Assembly (NCBI RefSeq): GCF_014287955.1
Contig: NZ_JACOPD010000013.1
Coordinates: 1-32,047 of the forward strand
DNA: 32,047 nucleotides
Direction of reading: 5' to 3'
Source: Lachnospira hominis (ex Liu et al. 2021)
GTDB lineage: Bacteria; Bacillota; Clostridia; Lachnospirales; Lachnospiraceae
Part shown: positions 11,076 through 20,223 of the stretch, piece by piece
How positions within the stretch are numbered: the stretch's first letter is position 1
Layout: each line of letters opens with the position of its first letter
The notes under the pieces: generated by a model
The model's input: only the letters and a program-made list of their open reading frames with translations
The model's database searches: none
Told to the model about the DNA's origin: nothing
Made by a program: the position numbers and the translations under genes

Positions 11076-12452
11076 TTAAGAAGGATTAATCTTCTTTATA
11101 AGAATGTCAATTGTTGATTTTGTATTTTCATCACTTATAACCATCTTGTTAATCTTGTCAGCACCGTGAAGAATAGTTGTATGGTCACGGTTGCCGAATG
11201 CTTTGCCGAGAGACTGTACTGTATTAGTAGTCATCTGACGGCAGAGATACATTGCAATCTGTCTTGGATATACAATATCGGCAGAACGCTTCTGTGAGAG
11301 AATATCTTCTGATTTAATATTGAAGTGTTCTGCTACTATATCGATAATAAGTTCAGGTGTAATCTCTCTTCTTGAATCAGGAGAAATTAAATCCTTTAAT
11401 GCTTCTTCAGCAAATTCTACAGTTATAGGATTAGATGAGAGTTTTGCAAAAGCTGAAAGTTTTGTTAAAGCTCCTTCAAGTTCCCTGATACTTGATTTGA
11501 TATGCGTTGCAACATAATCCTTTACTTCATAAGGAATATCATATCCGCCAAGTTCGGCTTTCTTATTAAGAATCGCCATCTTGGTTTCATATGTAGGTAT
11601 CTGTATATCTACAGGCAGCCCCATCTCAAAACGAGTACGCAGACGTTCACTGAGTGTCTCCATTTCTTTGGGAGGACGATCAGAAGATATTACAATCTGC
11701 TTTCTGTCCTGATAAAGTGCATTAAAAGTATGGAAGAATTCTTCCTGAGTAGATTCCTTACCTATAATAAACTGGATATCATCGATAAGAAGAACGTCAA
11801 TGTTTCTGTACTTTTCACGGAATTCAGAGTTCTTCTGGTTCTTTACGGAATCAATCAGCTCATTGGTAAATGTCTCTGATGTTACATATAAAACTTTAAG
11901 TTCAGGCTTAGTCTTGATAATAAAATGTGCAATAGCCTGCATAAGGTGAGTCTTTCCAAGTCCAACACCACCATAGATAAAAAGCGGGTTGTAAACTTCA
12001 CCGGGAGTCTCGGCAACAGCTAAAGATGCAGCATGTGCAAGATTATTATTATTACCGATGACAAAAGTTTCAAATGTATAATTAGGATTAAGATTCTGTA
12101 TATTATTATTTTTGGATGCGGAAGTATCTTTTTGCTTCTGCTTCTTATCAATCTTTTCCTTATCAATAGAAGACATGAGTGTTACATCATATTCCCTGCC
12201 CATAATTTCAGCGATTGTAAGAGTGATGGCTGCAAGATACTTTCTTTCTATATAGCCAACACGCATATTGTAGCTTAATCCCTTGCCGTCACCATCGTTA
12301 TTATTTTCAGGAATTAAAAGAGTAATTTTGTCGCCTACAACTGAATATACTTGAATAGGCTTTATCCACGTTCTGAAAGACATATCTGTAATGTCGTAAT
12401 CTTCTTTGAGGGTCTGTATTATAAGATCCCACTTTTGTTTTAATTCTTCCAT
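11076..12452 (-). CDS. dnaA: Chromosomal replication initiator DnaA
   Basis: The product is the AAA+ initiator that binds DnaA boxes and opens the origin. Domain I occupies about the first 80 residues and a short Lys/Asn-rich linker follows. Domain III has Walker A GGVGLGKTHL near 160 and Walker B LLIDDIQFI near 225. Domain IV carries the DNA-binding signature GNRDHTTILHGADK near the C-terminus. I choose the ATG at 12450-12452 (458 residues, normal length, MEELKQKW start). An in-frame GTG 15 bases upstream is possible but overlaps the only ribosome-binding-like sequence, AAAGGTG. It is flanked on both sides by DnaA boxes. Confidence 0.98.
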   Translation of the reverse strand: MEELKQKWDLIIQTLKEDYDITDMSFRTWIKPIQVYSVVGDKITLLIPENNNDGDGKGLSYNMRVGYIERKYLAAITLTIAEIMGREYDVTLMSSIDKEKIDKKQKQKDTSASKNNNIQNLNPNYTFETFVIGNNNNLAHAASLAVAETPGEVYNPLFIYGGVGLGKTHLMQAIAHFIIKTKPELKVLYVTSETFTNELIDSVKNQKNSEFREKYRNIDVLLIDDIQFIIGKESTQEEFFHTFNALYQDRKQIVISSDRPPKEMETLSERLRTRFEMGLPVDIQIPTYETKMAILNKKAELGGYDIPYEVKDYVATHIKSSIRELEGALTKLSAFAKLSSNPITVEFAEEALKDLISPDSRREITPELIIDIVAEHFNIKSEDILSQKRSADIVYPRQIAMYLCRQMTTNTVQSLGKAFGNRDHTTILHGADKINKMVISDENTKSTIDILIKKINPS

Positions 12453-12503
12453 AATTATATAGTACACCTTTCGGTTTATTAAAATGTAAAGTTATTCTAA
12501 TAT

Positions 12504-12532
12504 ATAATATACCAAAACGAGGTTTTAATCAA
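12504..12532 (-). promoter_or_regulatory. Probable dnaA promoter
   Basis: On the minus strand TTGATT (12527-12532) and TATTAT (12504-12509) are 17 bases apart, about 50 bases upstream of the dnaA start. The nearest DnaA boxes are about 150 bases further upstream, so autoregulation through direct overlap with this promoter is not obvious. Confidence 0.6.
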
Positions 12533-12674
12533 GGTATCAAAGATATGACTGAGTGTGTAAAATTAAAATCACAATCAGGGATAATTAATGTGAATTGATG
12601 TGGAAGAAACTATATGTTGTGTATGACGTAAAACTGACATTATAATAGGAAGAAACATTTTTAAAGATAAGAGA

Positions 12675-12790
12675 TGTGGATTGATTTTCCACACAATACA
12701 TGTCGAAAATAGGCGGTTTTTGAGTATAAAAGTGGAAAACAGGCATAATTATCAACAGTTATCCACGAATTATACACATTTTGTGGATAA
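12675..12790. other. DnaA-box cluster upstream of dnaA (oriC part 2)
   Basis: The dnaA-rpmH gap contains several boxes. Those on the plus strand are TTATCAACA (12749-12757), TTATCCACG (12759-12767) and a perfect TTATACACA (12770-12778). A perfect TTATCCACA is on the minus strand (12782-12790). Weaker boxes are TTTTCCACA (12685-12693) and CAATCCACA on the minus strand (12675-12683). With the boxes between dnaA and dnaN this makes a bipartite origin of the Bacillus type. The interval 12540-12674 shows nothing else I can support. Confidence 0.88.
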
Positions 12791-12862
12791 CTTGTTGAAA
12801 TAGTGGTATTAAATGTTAATTAAAGTGAATAAAAAATTATTTTGCAAAATGATTTTTTTTGC

Positions 12863-12891
12863 TTGACTTAGTGACATTTTCTTAATATAAT
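12863..12891 (+). promoter_or_regulatory. rpmH promoter P1
   Basis: TTGACT (12863-12868) and a perfect TATAAT (12886-12891) are separated by 17 bases. It lies about 107 bases upstream of the rpmH start and just beyond the DnaA-box cluster. Confidence 0.82.
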
Positions 12892-12897
12892 AAATGC

Positions 12898-12926
12898 TGA
12901 TGTTTTAATATTAGACTTGATATAAT
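12898..12926 (+). promoter_or_regulatory. rpmH promoter P2 (extended -10)
   Basis: A TATAAT at 12921-12926 is preceded by TGA, giving an extended -10 (TGATATAAT). A poor -35 (TGATGT, 12898-12903) sits 17 bases upstream. It would start transcription about 65 bases before the rpmH start and lies just downstream of P1. Confidence 0.55.
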
Positions 12927-12997
12927 ATTCCTGCCACATAAAACAGGATTATAATATAACCCATATTATTGTGGTATAAGAAGGAGGTGCGTTTACA

Positions 12998-13132
12998 ATG
13001 AAGATGACATTTCAGCCAAAGACAAGACAGAGATCTAAGGTTCATGGTTTCAGAGCAAGAATGAGTACTCCAGGCGGAAGAAAAGTTTTAGCAGCAAGAA
13101 GAGCTAAGGGTAGAAAAAGACTTTCAGCTTAA
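12998..13132 (+). CDS. rpmH: 50S ribosomal protein L34
   Basis: This 44-residue, strongly basic protein is a component of the large ribosomal subunit. It begins [18 protein letters not shown], contains [20 protein letters not shown] and ends RLSA, the full L34 pattern. An ideal AAGGAGGTG lies eight bases before the ATG. Two promoters precede it and a strong terminator follows within 20 bases, so most rpmH transcripts should be monocistronic. The position next to dnaA, facing away, is conserved across bacteria. Confidence 0.97.
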   Translation: MKMTFQPKTRQRSKVHGFRARMSTPGGRKVLAARRAKGRKRLSA

Positions 13133-13148
13133 TTAATTTTAATTTTTC

Positions 13149-13194
13149 GACAGACGGGTGCCAATATTTTATGGGCGTTCGTCTGTCTTTTTTT
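13149..13194 (+). terminator. Terminator or attenuator between rpmH and rnpA
   Basis: The stem starts GACAGACG and ends CGTCTGTC, and continues inward with G-U and G-C pairs to about 14 pairs around an A/T-rich loop. Seven T residues follow (13188-13194). I find no convincing promoter between here and rnpA, so partial read-through could set the rpmH:rnpA ratio. Confidence 0.9.
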
Positions 13195-13283
13195 ACGCAG
13201 GGCATAAAGCCGGATTATTTGTCTATATGAGAATCTGGTGAATGTCCCATATTTGATAATTATCGAGAGGCATGAGTATTGAT

Positions 13284-13649
13284 ATGAAGTATAGTAATTT
13301 TGAAACATTGAAGAAAAACAGTGATTTTAAAAAAGTATATAATAAGAAGATTTCGTATGCGAATAAGTATCTTGTTATGTATATTTTAGAGAATGGAACG
13401 GATACATTAAGACTTGGAGTATCTGTGAGTAAAAAGGTCGGGAACAGTATCGTCCGGCACAGACTTGCGAGACTTATACGTGAAGCATTTCGTCTTAATA
13501 ATGATAATGTAAAGCGTGGTCTTGATATTGTCGTTGTGGCAAGAGCGGGTCTGAAAGAAAAAGGTTATAAAGAAACTGAAAGTGCAATGCTTCATCTTAT
13601 GAAGCATCTTGATATAATTACAGACCCAAAAGAGGAAAATAATGATTAA
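13284..13649 (+). CDS. rnpA: Ribonuclease P protein component
   Basis: This basic protein (121 residues from the chosen start) helps the RNase P RNA cleave 5' leaders from pre-tRNAs. The family's RNR-type motif reads [13 protein letters not shown], and [12 protein letters not shown] precedes it. I choose the ATG at 13284 because [19 protein letters not shown] matches the usual N-terminus. An in-frame ATG at 13272 is possible, but it lies only one base after GAGAGG, whereas 13284 lies 13 bases after. Neither spacing is ideal, so the start is uncertain. The 3' end overlaps yidD by eight bases. Confidence 0.95.
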   Translation: MKYSNFETLKKNSDFKKVYNKKISYANKYLVMYILENGTDTLRLGVSVSKKVGNSIVRHRLARLIREAFRLNNDNVKRGLDIVVVARAGLKEKGYKETESAMLHLMKHLDIITDPKEENND

Positions 13650-13893
13650 AAAGTTATTATTAAAGCTGATATGGTTTTATCAACATGCTATATCTCCTTA
13701 TAAAGGAAGAAGCTACTGTAATTATTACCCGACATGTTCAGAGTATGCAAAAGAGGCAGTTACTGAATATGGTGCATTTAAGGGTGGATTTATGGCATTA
13801 AAAAGAATATTAAGATGTAATCCGTTTGTTAAAGGAGGATATGATCCTGTTCCGGTAAAAGGGGCAGTGAATGTAAAAAAGATAACTAAATAG
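13642..13893 (+). CDS. yidD: Membrane protein insertion efficiency factor YidD
   Basis: This 83-residue member of the small YidD family has been implicated in YidC-dependent membrane-protein insertion. The motif [20 protein letters not shown] and the following [17 protein letters not shown] are diagnostic. It overlaps the end of rnpA by eight bases, which implies translational coupling, and lies 35 bases before yidC. The amphipathic N-terminus (about residues 1-18) would associate with the inner face of the membrane. Confidence 0.96.
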   Translation: MIKKLLLKLIWFYQHAISPYKGRSYCNYYPTCSEYAKEAVTEYGAFKGGFMALKRILRCNPFVKGGYDPVPVKGAVNVKKITK

Positions 13894-13928
13894 CCTTTGA
13901 CATATGGATTATTGTTTGGAGGAAACAC

Positions 13929-15173
13929 ATGTATAATGCAATCATCGAGCCGATAGCATCTTTACTTGGAAAAGTTCTTGACGTTCTTTTCGTTGGAATC
14001 AATGCAATCGGATTGGGAAATATTGCGATAGCAATTATTTTATTTACTTTATTAGTAAAATTGTTAATGCTTCCACTTACTGCAAAGCAGTCTAAGATGA
14101 TGAAGCTAAATTCTATTATCGGACCTGAAGTAAGAGCAATTCAGAACAAGTATAAGGATAAAAAAGGTGACCAGAATGCAATGCTTAAAATGCAGGAGGA
14201 AACTAAAGCTGTATATGCAAAGTATGGAACTTCACAGATGGGTGGATGTGTCCAGATGCTTATCCAGTTTCCTATTCTTCTTGCTTTATACAGGGTATTC
14301 CAGAGAATTCCTATGTATGTAACATCACTCAAGGCATTATTTATTAATATTCTTGGTGATGGCGGCAATGGTATTATGAGTGCGGCTGATTATTCTGATT
14401 TTATGAGTAATACATTTAATACAGGTACACTTGCAAAAATTGACTGGTCAAATGTTAATGATGCTGTAGTTGCGATGAACTCATTTACAACAGAGCAGTG
14501 GAACTTGCTTAAAGAGCATTTCACATCTTATGCATCTGTAATTGCTGATAATCAGACAAAGATTACTGAGATGAATACTTTCCTCGGAATCAATGTTTCA
14601 CAGGTACCTACATTAGCATTAAATATTGCTATACTTATACCTATTTTATCAGGTGTTACACAGTATATCAGTGTAAGAGTAAGTCAGGGCAAGTCAAATC
14701 AGGATGATTCTGATAATCCAGCAGCTGCATCAATGAAGATGATGAATATTTTCATGCCGATTATGTCTGCATTTATCGCATTCTCAGTACCTGCAGGTCT
14801 TGGTCTTTACTGGATTGCAACGGCTGTAATCCAGACAATCATCCAGATTTGCATCAATCGTTACTATGATAAACTCGGTGTTGATGAGATTGTAAGAAGA
14901 AATGTAGAGCAGCGTAACAAAAAACGTGCCAAAAAGGGATTACCTCCTGAAAAAATAGCTAAGAATGCTACAACAAGCACTAAGAAGATTGATTCAGAGA
15001 CAAAAAGTCAGGAAAGAATCGATAAGCTTCAGCAGAAGAAAGAACAAAATGATAAAAAAGTAAAAGAAATTCTTGAGGCAACTAATTATTATAAATCAGC
15101 TAAACCTGGCAGCCTTGCTGAAAAGGCCGGAATGGTAGCAAAGTATAATGAGAAAAACTCTAAGAAGAATTAA
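13929..15173 (+). CDS. yidC: Membrane protein insertase YidC (Oxa1 family)
   Basis: The product is a 414-residue multi-spanning insertase that helps proteins into the cytoplasmic membrane, alone or with SecYEG. Hydrophobic segments lie near residues 10-28, 30-50, about 100-115, 235-255 and 278-300. The cytoplasmic loop after the 30-50 segment (AKQSKMMKLNSIIGPE, then KYKDKKGDQNAM) is typical. The position of the conserved groove arginine is occupied by Lys44 (LLVKLLMLPL). A 90-residue polar extracytoplasmic insert separates later segments, and the C-terminus is a Lys-rich tail. No lipobox cysteine is seen. Start: GGAGG upstream of the ATG. Confidence 0.95.
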   Translation: MYNAIIEPIASLLGKVLDVLFVGINAIGLGNIAIAIILFTLLVKLLMLPLTAKQSKMMKLNSIIGPEVRAIQNKYKDKKGDQNAMLKMQEETKAVYAKYGTSQMGGCVQMLIQFPILLALYRVFQRIPMYVTSLKALFINILGDGGNGIMSAADYSDFMSNTFNTGTLAKIDWSNVNDAVVAMNSFTTEQWNLLKEHFTSYASVIADNQTKITEMNTFLGINVSQVPTLALNIAILIPILSGVTQYISVRVSQGKSNQDDSDNPAAASMKMMNIFMPIMSAFIAFSVPAGLGLYWIATAVIQTIIQICINRYYDKLGVDEIVRRNVEQRNKKRAKKGLPPEKIAKNATTSTKKIDSETKSQERIDKLQQKKEQNDKKVKEILEATNYYKSAKPGSLAEKAGMVAKYNEKNSKKN

Positions 15174-15190
15174 CGGAGGTGCGGTTTACT

Positions 15191-16015
15191 ATGGATTATA
15201 TTGAAGTTTCAGGTAAAAATGTTGATGAAGCACTCACTAATGCTTTAATAAAATTAGAAACAACAAGCGATAAAGTAGAATATGAAGTTATTGAAAAAGG
15301 CAGTGCCGGTTTTCTGGGAATGGGAAGAAAACTTGCTGTAATTAAAGTAAGAAAGAAAGAAGACAAGCCGGTTGAGGCAAATGTCAAGGCAAAAGAAACA
15401 GAAACACAGAAAGTAGCAGATTCATCTGTTTCATATGAGCCTGTTAAAGCTGAGCCTGTAAAATCAGTTGATAATAATGAGATTAAGGATGACTCACATG
15501 AGCAGCCTAAGAAAACATCAAAATATACAACAGTTATGCCTAATGAAGAAGTTGAACGCAGAATTACAACATTTTTAGGTGATATGTTTAAGGCAATGAA
15601 TCTTGAAGTTAAGATTGATGTTAAATTTGATGATCCTGATTGTGTAAATGTTGAACTTTCTGGTCCTAACATGGGTGTTCTTATAGGCAAGAGAGGACAG
15701 ACGCTTGATTCTATCCAGTATCTTACAAGCCTTGTTGTAAATAAGGGAAAAGACAAATATGTAAGAATTAAAGTTGATACTGAAGATTACAGAAACAGAA
15801 GAAAAGAAACTCTTGAATCACTTGCAAAGAATATTGCTTATAAGGTAAAGAGAAGCAGAAAGCCTGTTTCACTTGAGCCGATGAATCCATATGAGAGAAG
15901 AATTATTCATTCAACACTTCAAAATGATAAGTTTGTATCTACAAGAAGTGAGGGTGAAGAACCATTCAGACATGTAGTTGTATATCTTGACAAAGAAAAA
16001 AATTCAAGATATTAA
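15191..16015 (+). CDS. khpB: RNA-binding protein KhpB/Jag (Jag-N, KH, R3H)
   Basis: This protein (274 residues from the ATG at 15191) is an RNA-binding regulator that works with KhpA in Gram-positive cell elongation and division, by homology. Residues 1-52 match the Jag-N domain (IEVSGKNVDEALTNAL... GSAGFLGMG). A charged linker rich in Glu, Lys and Val covers about 53-120. A KH domain follows, with the GKRG loop near 167, and the C-terminus is an R3H domain with ERRIIHSTL. GGAGGTG is nine bases before the ATG. A GTG at 15179 is in frame but overlaps that site. It is separated by 17 bases from yidC. Confidence 0.93.
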   Translation: MDYIEVSGKNVDEALTNALIKLETTSDKVEYEVIEKGSAGFLGMGRKLAVIKVRKKEDKPVEANVKAKETETQKVADSSVSYEPVKAEPVKSVDNNEIKDDSHEQPKKTSKYTTVMPNEEVERRITTFLGDMFKAMNLEVKIDVKFDDPDCVNVELSGPNMGVLIGKRGQTLDSIQYLTSLVVNKGKDKYVRIKVDTEDYRNRRKETLESLAKNIAYKVKRSRKPVSLEPMNPYERRIIHSTLQNDKFVSTRSEGEEPFRHVVVYLDKEKNSRY

Positions 16016-16049
16016 TTTGTATCTGTTTTAATTCAGTGTATTTTTTAAA

Positions 16050-16090
16050 GTCATGCGGTTTGTGGCTGTAAAAGCCACAATCTGTATGAC
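16050..16090 (+). terminator. Hairpin between jag and mnmE
   Basis: The two-part stem is GTCAT/ATGAC outside and TTGTGGC/GCCACAA inside, with a seven-base loop. It is followed by AATTTTAATATTAA rather than a clean U-run. It could be a weak terminator, an mRNA-stabilising stem or a processing site in an otherwise continuous operon. Confidence 0.5.
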
Positions 16091-16119
16091 AATTTTAATA
16101 TTAATCAGAGGTATTAGGT

Positions 16120-17496
16120 ATGGAACATACAATAGCCGCAATTTCAACAAGTACAATGAGCAGTGGTGGAATAAGTATTGTAAGAATGAGCGGAAAAGAT
16201 GCCATTGAGACGGCAGATAAAATATTTGTATCTAAAAACGGAAAAAAACTGTCTGAAGCCAGCAGCCATACTGTTCATTATGGAAATATTGTTGATGAAG
16301 ACGGTAATATTATAGATGAGGTGCTTGTCATAGTTATGCGTGCACCTAACACATATACAAGAGAGGATGTTGTGGAAATTGACTGTCATGGAGGAATTCT
16401 TGTAACAAGAAAAGTTCTTGAAGCGGCGATTAAAGCAGGTGCAAAACCGGCTGAACCCGGCGAGTTCACTAAGAGAGCATTTCTTAACGGAAGAATTGAT
16501 TTATCGCAGGCAGAGGCGGTAATAGATGTTATTAATTCAAAAAATGAATACGCATTGAAGTCATCTGTAAGCCAGCTTGATGGAAAATTATCTGCAAAAA
16601 TAAAGGAAATAAGGGAAGTTATCCTTAATCATGTAGCATATATAGAGGCTGCACTTGATGACCCTGAACATATTTCGTTGGATAACTATGTTAATAACAT
16701 AGAAAAAGATGTGGATAACTGTGTGGATAATGTGTATAAATTGTTGAAAACTTCTGATAACGGTCGTATAATGCGGGATGGAATACGAACTGTTATTTTG
16801 GGGAAAACTAATGCGGGTAAATCCAGCCTGCTTAATGCTCTGGCAAAAGAGGAGCGTGCGATAGTAACTGATATAGAGGGAACAACAAGAGATGTACTTG
16901 AGGAACAGGTAAATCTCGGTGGAGTTACTCTTAATCTTGTAGATACAGCCGGAATAAGAAAGACAGATGATTATGTTGAGAGCATCGGTGTTGAGAAAGC
17001 AAAAAAATATGCACAGGATGCAGATTTAGTAATATTTGTTGTTGACAGTTCAAGACCTTTGGATAAAAATGATGATGATATTATTTCACTTATTCAGAAC
17101 AAAAATGTTATTGTTCTTTTAAACAAGTCAGATATGGAACAAGTTGTAAAACCTGAGGATTTGAAGAATCTTAATAAATTCAGCATGGTTTCAATTTCGG
17201 CAAAGAATGAGACAGGGCTTGATAAGCTTGAACATGCGATAAAAGACATGTTTTTTAACGGTGAAATATCATTTAATGAAGAAATATATATAACAAATGT
17301 GCGTCATAAAACGCTTTTACAGGAGGCACTTGACAGCCTTCATATGGTAAAAGATGGAATAAATCAGGGAATGAGCGAGGATTTTCTTACAATTGATTTG
17401 ATGACGGCGTACGAAAAACTTGGAATGATTATAGGCGAAGAGGTTGAAGATGACCTTGCAGACCGTATTTTCAGTAAATTCTGTATGGGAAAATAA
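16120..17496 (+). CDS. mnmE: tRNA modification GTPase MnmE
   Basis: With MnmG this GTPase (458 residues) builds the cmnm5 group on wobble uridine 34 of certain tRNAs. The N-terminal folate-binding domain includes SGGISIVRMSG and a DCHGG motif. The G domain is inserted in the helical part: G1 GKTNAGKSS (228-236), DTAG of G3 and NKSD of G4. The essential C-terminal cysteine motif appears as FCMGK at the very end (the family's CxGK). mnmG follows 21 bases later. Two TGTGGATAA-like sequences near 16710 are within the coding sequence and are not part of the origin clusters. Confidence 0.97.
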   Translation: MEHTIAAISTSTMSSGGISIVRMSGKDAIETADKIFVSKNGKKLSEASSHTVHYGNIVDEDGNIIDEVLVIVMRAPNTYTREDVVEIDCHGGILVTRKVLEAAIKAGAKPAEPGEFTKRAFLNGRIDLSQAEAVIDVINSKNEYALKSSVSQLDGKLSAKIKEIREVILNHVAYIEAALDDPEHISLDNYVNNIEKDVDNCVDNVYKLLKTSDNGRIMRDGIRTVILGKTNAGKSSLLNALAKEERAIVTDIEGTTRDVLEEQVNLGGVTLNLVDTAGIRKTDDYVESIGVEKAKKYAQDADLVIFVVDSSRPLDKNDDDIISLIQNKNVIVLLNKSDMEQVVKPEDLKNLNKFSMVSISAKNETGLDKLEHAIKDMFFNGEISFNEEIYITNVRHKTLLQEALDSLHMVKDGINQGMSEDFLTIDLMTAYEKLGMIIGEEVEDDLADRIFSKFCMGK

Positions 17497-17517
17497 AGAT
17501 TATTTAAGGAGACTGCT

Positions 17518-19404
17518 GTGAAAAATTTGTGCGAAACTTATGATGTAGTTGTTGTAGGTGCGGGACATGCCGGCTGTGAGGCTGCTCTTGCATGTGCAAG
17601 ACTTGGACTTAATACAATTTGTTTTACCGTTAGCTGTGAAAGCATAGCCATGATGCCATGTAATCCTAATATAGGAGGCAGCTCTAAAGGACATCTTGTA
17701 AGAGAGATAGATGCTCTTGGTGGTGAGATGGGAAAAAATATAGATGCTACATTTATACAGTCAAAGATGCTTAATAAATCAAAAGGACCTGCTGTGCACT
17801 CACTTCGTGCCCAGGCTGACAAGTCTGATTACAGTCACAGAATGAGAAAAATAATGGAAAATACTGATAATCTTTTAGTGCGTCAGGCTGAAGTTTCAGA
17901 GATAATAGTTGAAGATGGCATTATAAAAGGTGTAAAGACAGTATCAGGTGCAAGTTATTTTGCTAAAGCAGTTGTTCTTTGTACAGGTGTATATCTCAAG
18001 GCAAAGTGTATTTTTGGTGATGTGAGCTATGAAACAGGTCCAAACGGACTTCTTCCTGCAAATCATCTTACACAGTCTCTTGTTGATAATGGAATTGAAG
18101 TCAGAAGATTTAAGACAGGTACACCGGCGAGAGTTGACAAGCGTTCTATTGATTTTTCAAAGATGACAGAGCAGTTTGGTGATGAAAGAGTAGTGCCATT
18201 TTCATTTACAACCGACCCTGAAACAGTACAAAAAGACCAGGTTTCATGCTGGCTTACATACACAAATGAAGAGACACATAAGATTATAAGAGATAATCTT
18301 GACCGTTCTCCGCTCTATGCTGGAGTTATTCACGGAACAGGTCCAAGATATTGTCCTTCAATTGAAGATAAGGTTGTAAGATTTGCGGATAAAGAAAGAC
18401 ATCAGGTATTTATAGAACCTGAAGGACTTTACACTAATGAAATGTATCTTGGTGGAATGTCAAGTTCAATGCCTGAAGATGTTCAGTATGCGATGTATCG
18501 TACTGTACCAGGATTAGAAAATGTAAAAATAGTAAGAAACGCGTATGCGATAGAATACGACTGTATAGATGCATTACAGTTAAAGTCAACACTTGAATTT
18601 AAGAAAATAAAAGGACTTTTTGCGGGTGGACAGTTTAACGGAAGTTCAGGTTATGAAGAGGCTGCAGCACAGGGAATAATTGCCGGTATCAATGCTGCAA
18701 TGTATGTAAAAAATGAAGAACCTCTTATTCTTGACCGCTCCGAGGCCTATATTGGTGTATTGATTGACGATCTTGTCACAAAGGAATCAACAGAACCATA
18801 TAGAATGATGACTTCAAGAGCAGAATACAGGCTGATTTTAAGACAGGATAATGCAGATTTGAGACTTTCAAAATATGGTCACAGAGTTGGTCTTATTAAT
18901 GATGAGAGAATGGCTAAAGTAGAACTTAAAGAAAAGCAGATTGCTGAAGAAGTCGAGAGAGTAAAATCTGTAAATATCGGTACAGGTAAAGAAGTCCTTG
19001 ATTTACTTGAAAAGTACGGAAGTACAGAATTAAAGACAGGTGTTACACTTGCTGAGCTTGTTAAAAGACCAGAATTAAATTATGAGATTCTTGCACCTAT
19101 TGATAAACATAGACCAGAGCTTGCATGGGATGTTGCTGAACAGGTGAATATTAATCTTAAATATGAGGGATATATAGAAAGACAGCTGCGTCAGGTTGAA
19201 CATTTCAAGAAACTTGAAAGCAAGATTATTCCTGATGATATAGATTATAATGAAATTACCGGATTAAGAAAAGAAGCAATGCAAAAGCTCAATAAGATGA
19301 AACCACGTTCAATAGGTCAGGCATCAAGAATTTCAGGAGTATCACCTGCAGATATTTCAGTTCTTCTTGTTTATATGGAACAGTTCAGAAGAAAAAAGAT
19401 GTAA
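17518..19404 (+). CDS. mnmG: tRNA uridine-5-carboxymethylaminomethyl modification enzyme MnmG (GidA)
   Basis: This is the FAD-dependent partner of MnmE (628 residues). The Rossmann glycine motif is GAGHAG at 14-19. The two conserved cysteines are Cys48 in PCNPNIGG and Cys279 in [11 protein letters not shown]. The C-terminal helical domain ends in [13 protein letters not shown]. Translation begins at GTG (17518) with AAGGAGACTGCT upstream. It is in an operon with mnmE before it and rsmG 11 bases after. Confidence 0.97.
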   Translation: MKNLCETYDVVVVGAGHAGCEAALACARLGLNTICFTVSCESIAMMPCNPNIGGSSKGHLVREIDALGGEMGKNIDATFIQSKMLNKSKGPAVHSLRAQADKSDYSHRMRKIMENTDNLLVRQAEVSEIIVEDGIIKGVKTVSGASYFAKAVVLCTGVYLKAKCIFGDVSYETGPNGLLPANHLTQSLVDNGIEVRRFKTGTPARVDKRSIDFSKMTEQFGDERVVPFSFTTDPETVQKDQVSCWLTYTNEETHKIIRDNLDRSPLYAGVIHGTGPRYCPSIEDKVVRFADKERHQVFIEPEGLYTNEMYLGGMSSSMPEDVQYAMYRTVPGLENVKIVRNAYAIEYDCIDALQLKSTLEFKKIKGLFAGGQFNGSSGYEEAAAQGIIAGINAAMYVKNEEPLILDRSEAYIGVLIDDLVTKESTEPYRMMTSRAEYRLILRQDNADLRLSKYGHRVGLINDERMAKVELKEKQIAEEVERVKSVNIGTGKEVLDLLEKYGSTELKTGVTLAELVKRPELNYEILAPIDKHRPELAWDVAEQVNINLKYEGYIERQLRQVEHFKKLESKIIPDDIDYNEITGLRKEAMQKLNKMKPRSIGQASRISGVSPADISVLLVYMEQFRRKKM

Positions 19405-19415
19405 GGAGAAAGTAT

Positions 19416-20174
19416 TTGGACAGAAGTGAATTTCAAAAAATATTAAAAGAAATTAATGTTGAACTTACGGATAATCAATGTGATCAGTTTGATAAATATT
19501 ATGAAATTCTTGTTGAATGGAATAAAGTAATGAATCTTACAGGTATTACACAATATGATGAGGTATTAGTTAAGCATTTTGTGGATAGTCTGGCTGTTTT
19601 TAAAGCTGTTTGTGAATTATCCGGAACAGATAATGATATAAAAAATAAAATTAACTATTTTAAGAATGTTTCTGTAATAGATGTAGGAACAGGTGCGGGA
19701 TTTCCCGGAGTACCTATAAAGATTGCATTTCCGGAAACAGATGTATGTCTTCTTGATTCTTTAAATAAACGGGTTAATTTTTTAAATGAAGTTATAAATC
19801 AGCTTGGAATAAAAAAAGTTGATGCAATTCACAGCAGAGCTGAGGACGGAGCGAGAAATCCATTATATCGTGAAAAATACAGAATTGGTGTATCAAGAGC
19901 AGTAGCAAATCTTGCAACATTAAGCGAGTATGTACTTCCTTTTGTTGAGCCGGGTGGATATTTTATTGCATATAAATCGGGTGAAATAGATGAAGAACTT
20001 GAGGCATCTAAAAAAGCAATCGGTGTACTTGGTGGTGAAATTAAGCATGTTTATAAATTTAGTCTGCCCGGTACAGATTTTGGACGTTCATTTGTATTTA
20101 TAAAGAAAAACAGAATTACGCCTAAGAAATATCCAAGAAAATCAGGACTGCCTTCAAAGGAACCAATTAAATAA
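19416..20174 (+). CDS. rsmG: 16S rRNA (guanine527-N7)-methyltransferase RsmG
   Basis: This SAM-dependent methyltransferase (252 residues) modifies G527 of 16S rRNA. Its loss gives low-level streptomycin resistance in other bacteria. The SAM-binding motif is VIDVGTGAGFPGVPIKI (about 87-103), preceded by the family's NLTGI and VKHFVDSL. It starts at TTG (19416), six bases after AAGGAGA, and lies 11 bases after mnmG. It is the last gene of the mnmE operon, since a strong terminator follows immediately. Confidence 0.96.
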   Translation: MDRSEFQKILKEINVELTDNQCDQFDKYYEILVEWNKVMNLTGITQYDEVLVKHFVDSLAVFKAVCELSGTDNDIKNKINYFKNVSVIDVGTGAGFPGVPIKIAFPETDVCLLDSLNKRVNFLNEVINQLGIKKVDAIHSRAEDGARNPLYREKYRIGVSRAVANLATLSEYVLPFVEPGGYFIAYKSGEIDEELEASKKAIGVLGGEIKHVYKFSLPGTDFGRSFVFIKKNRITPKKYPRKSGLPSKEPIK

Positions 20175-20177
20175 AAA

Positions 20178-20218
20178 ATTAAAAATCCGGATGATAGAAA
20201 AACATCCGGATTTTTAAT
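20178..20218. terminator. Bidirectional terminator between rsmG and the convergent hydrolase
   Basis: A 16-pair stem, ATTAAAAATCCGGATG with its exact complement, surrounds a nine-base loop. The CCGG-centred core is flanked by A-runs on one side and T-runs on the other, so it can stop transcription from both directions. It separates the convergent rsmG and hydrolase genes with only a few bases on either side. Confidence 0.92.
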
Positions 20219-20223
20219 TGGTT

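Noticed and set aside
16700..16740. TGTGGATAA-like sequences in mnmE as extra DnaA boxes
   Set aside because: Two near-matches occur in coding sequence 4 kb from the origin clusters. They may be chance, and nothing else suggests an origin part there.
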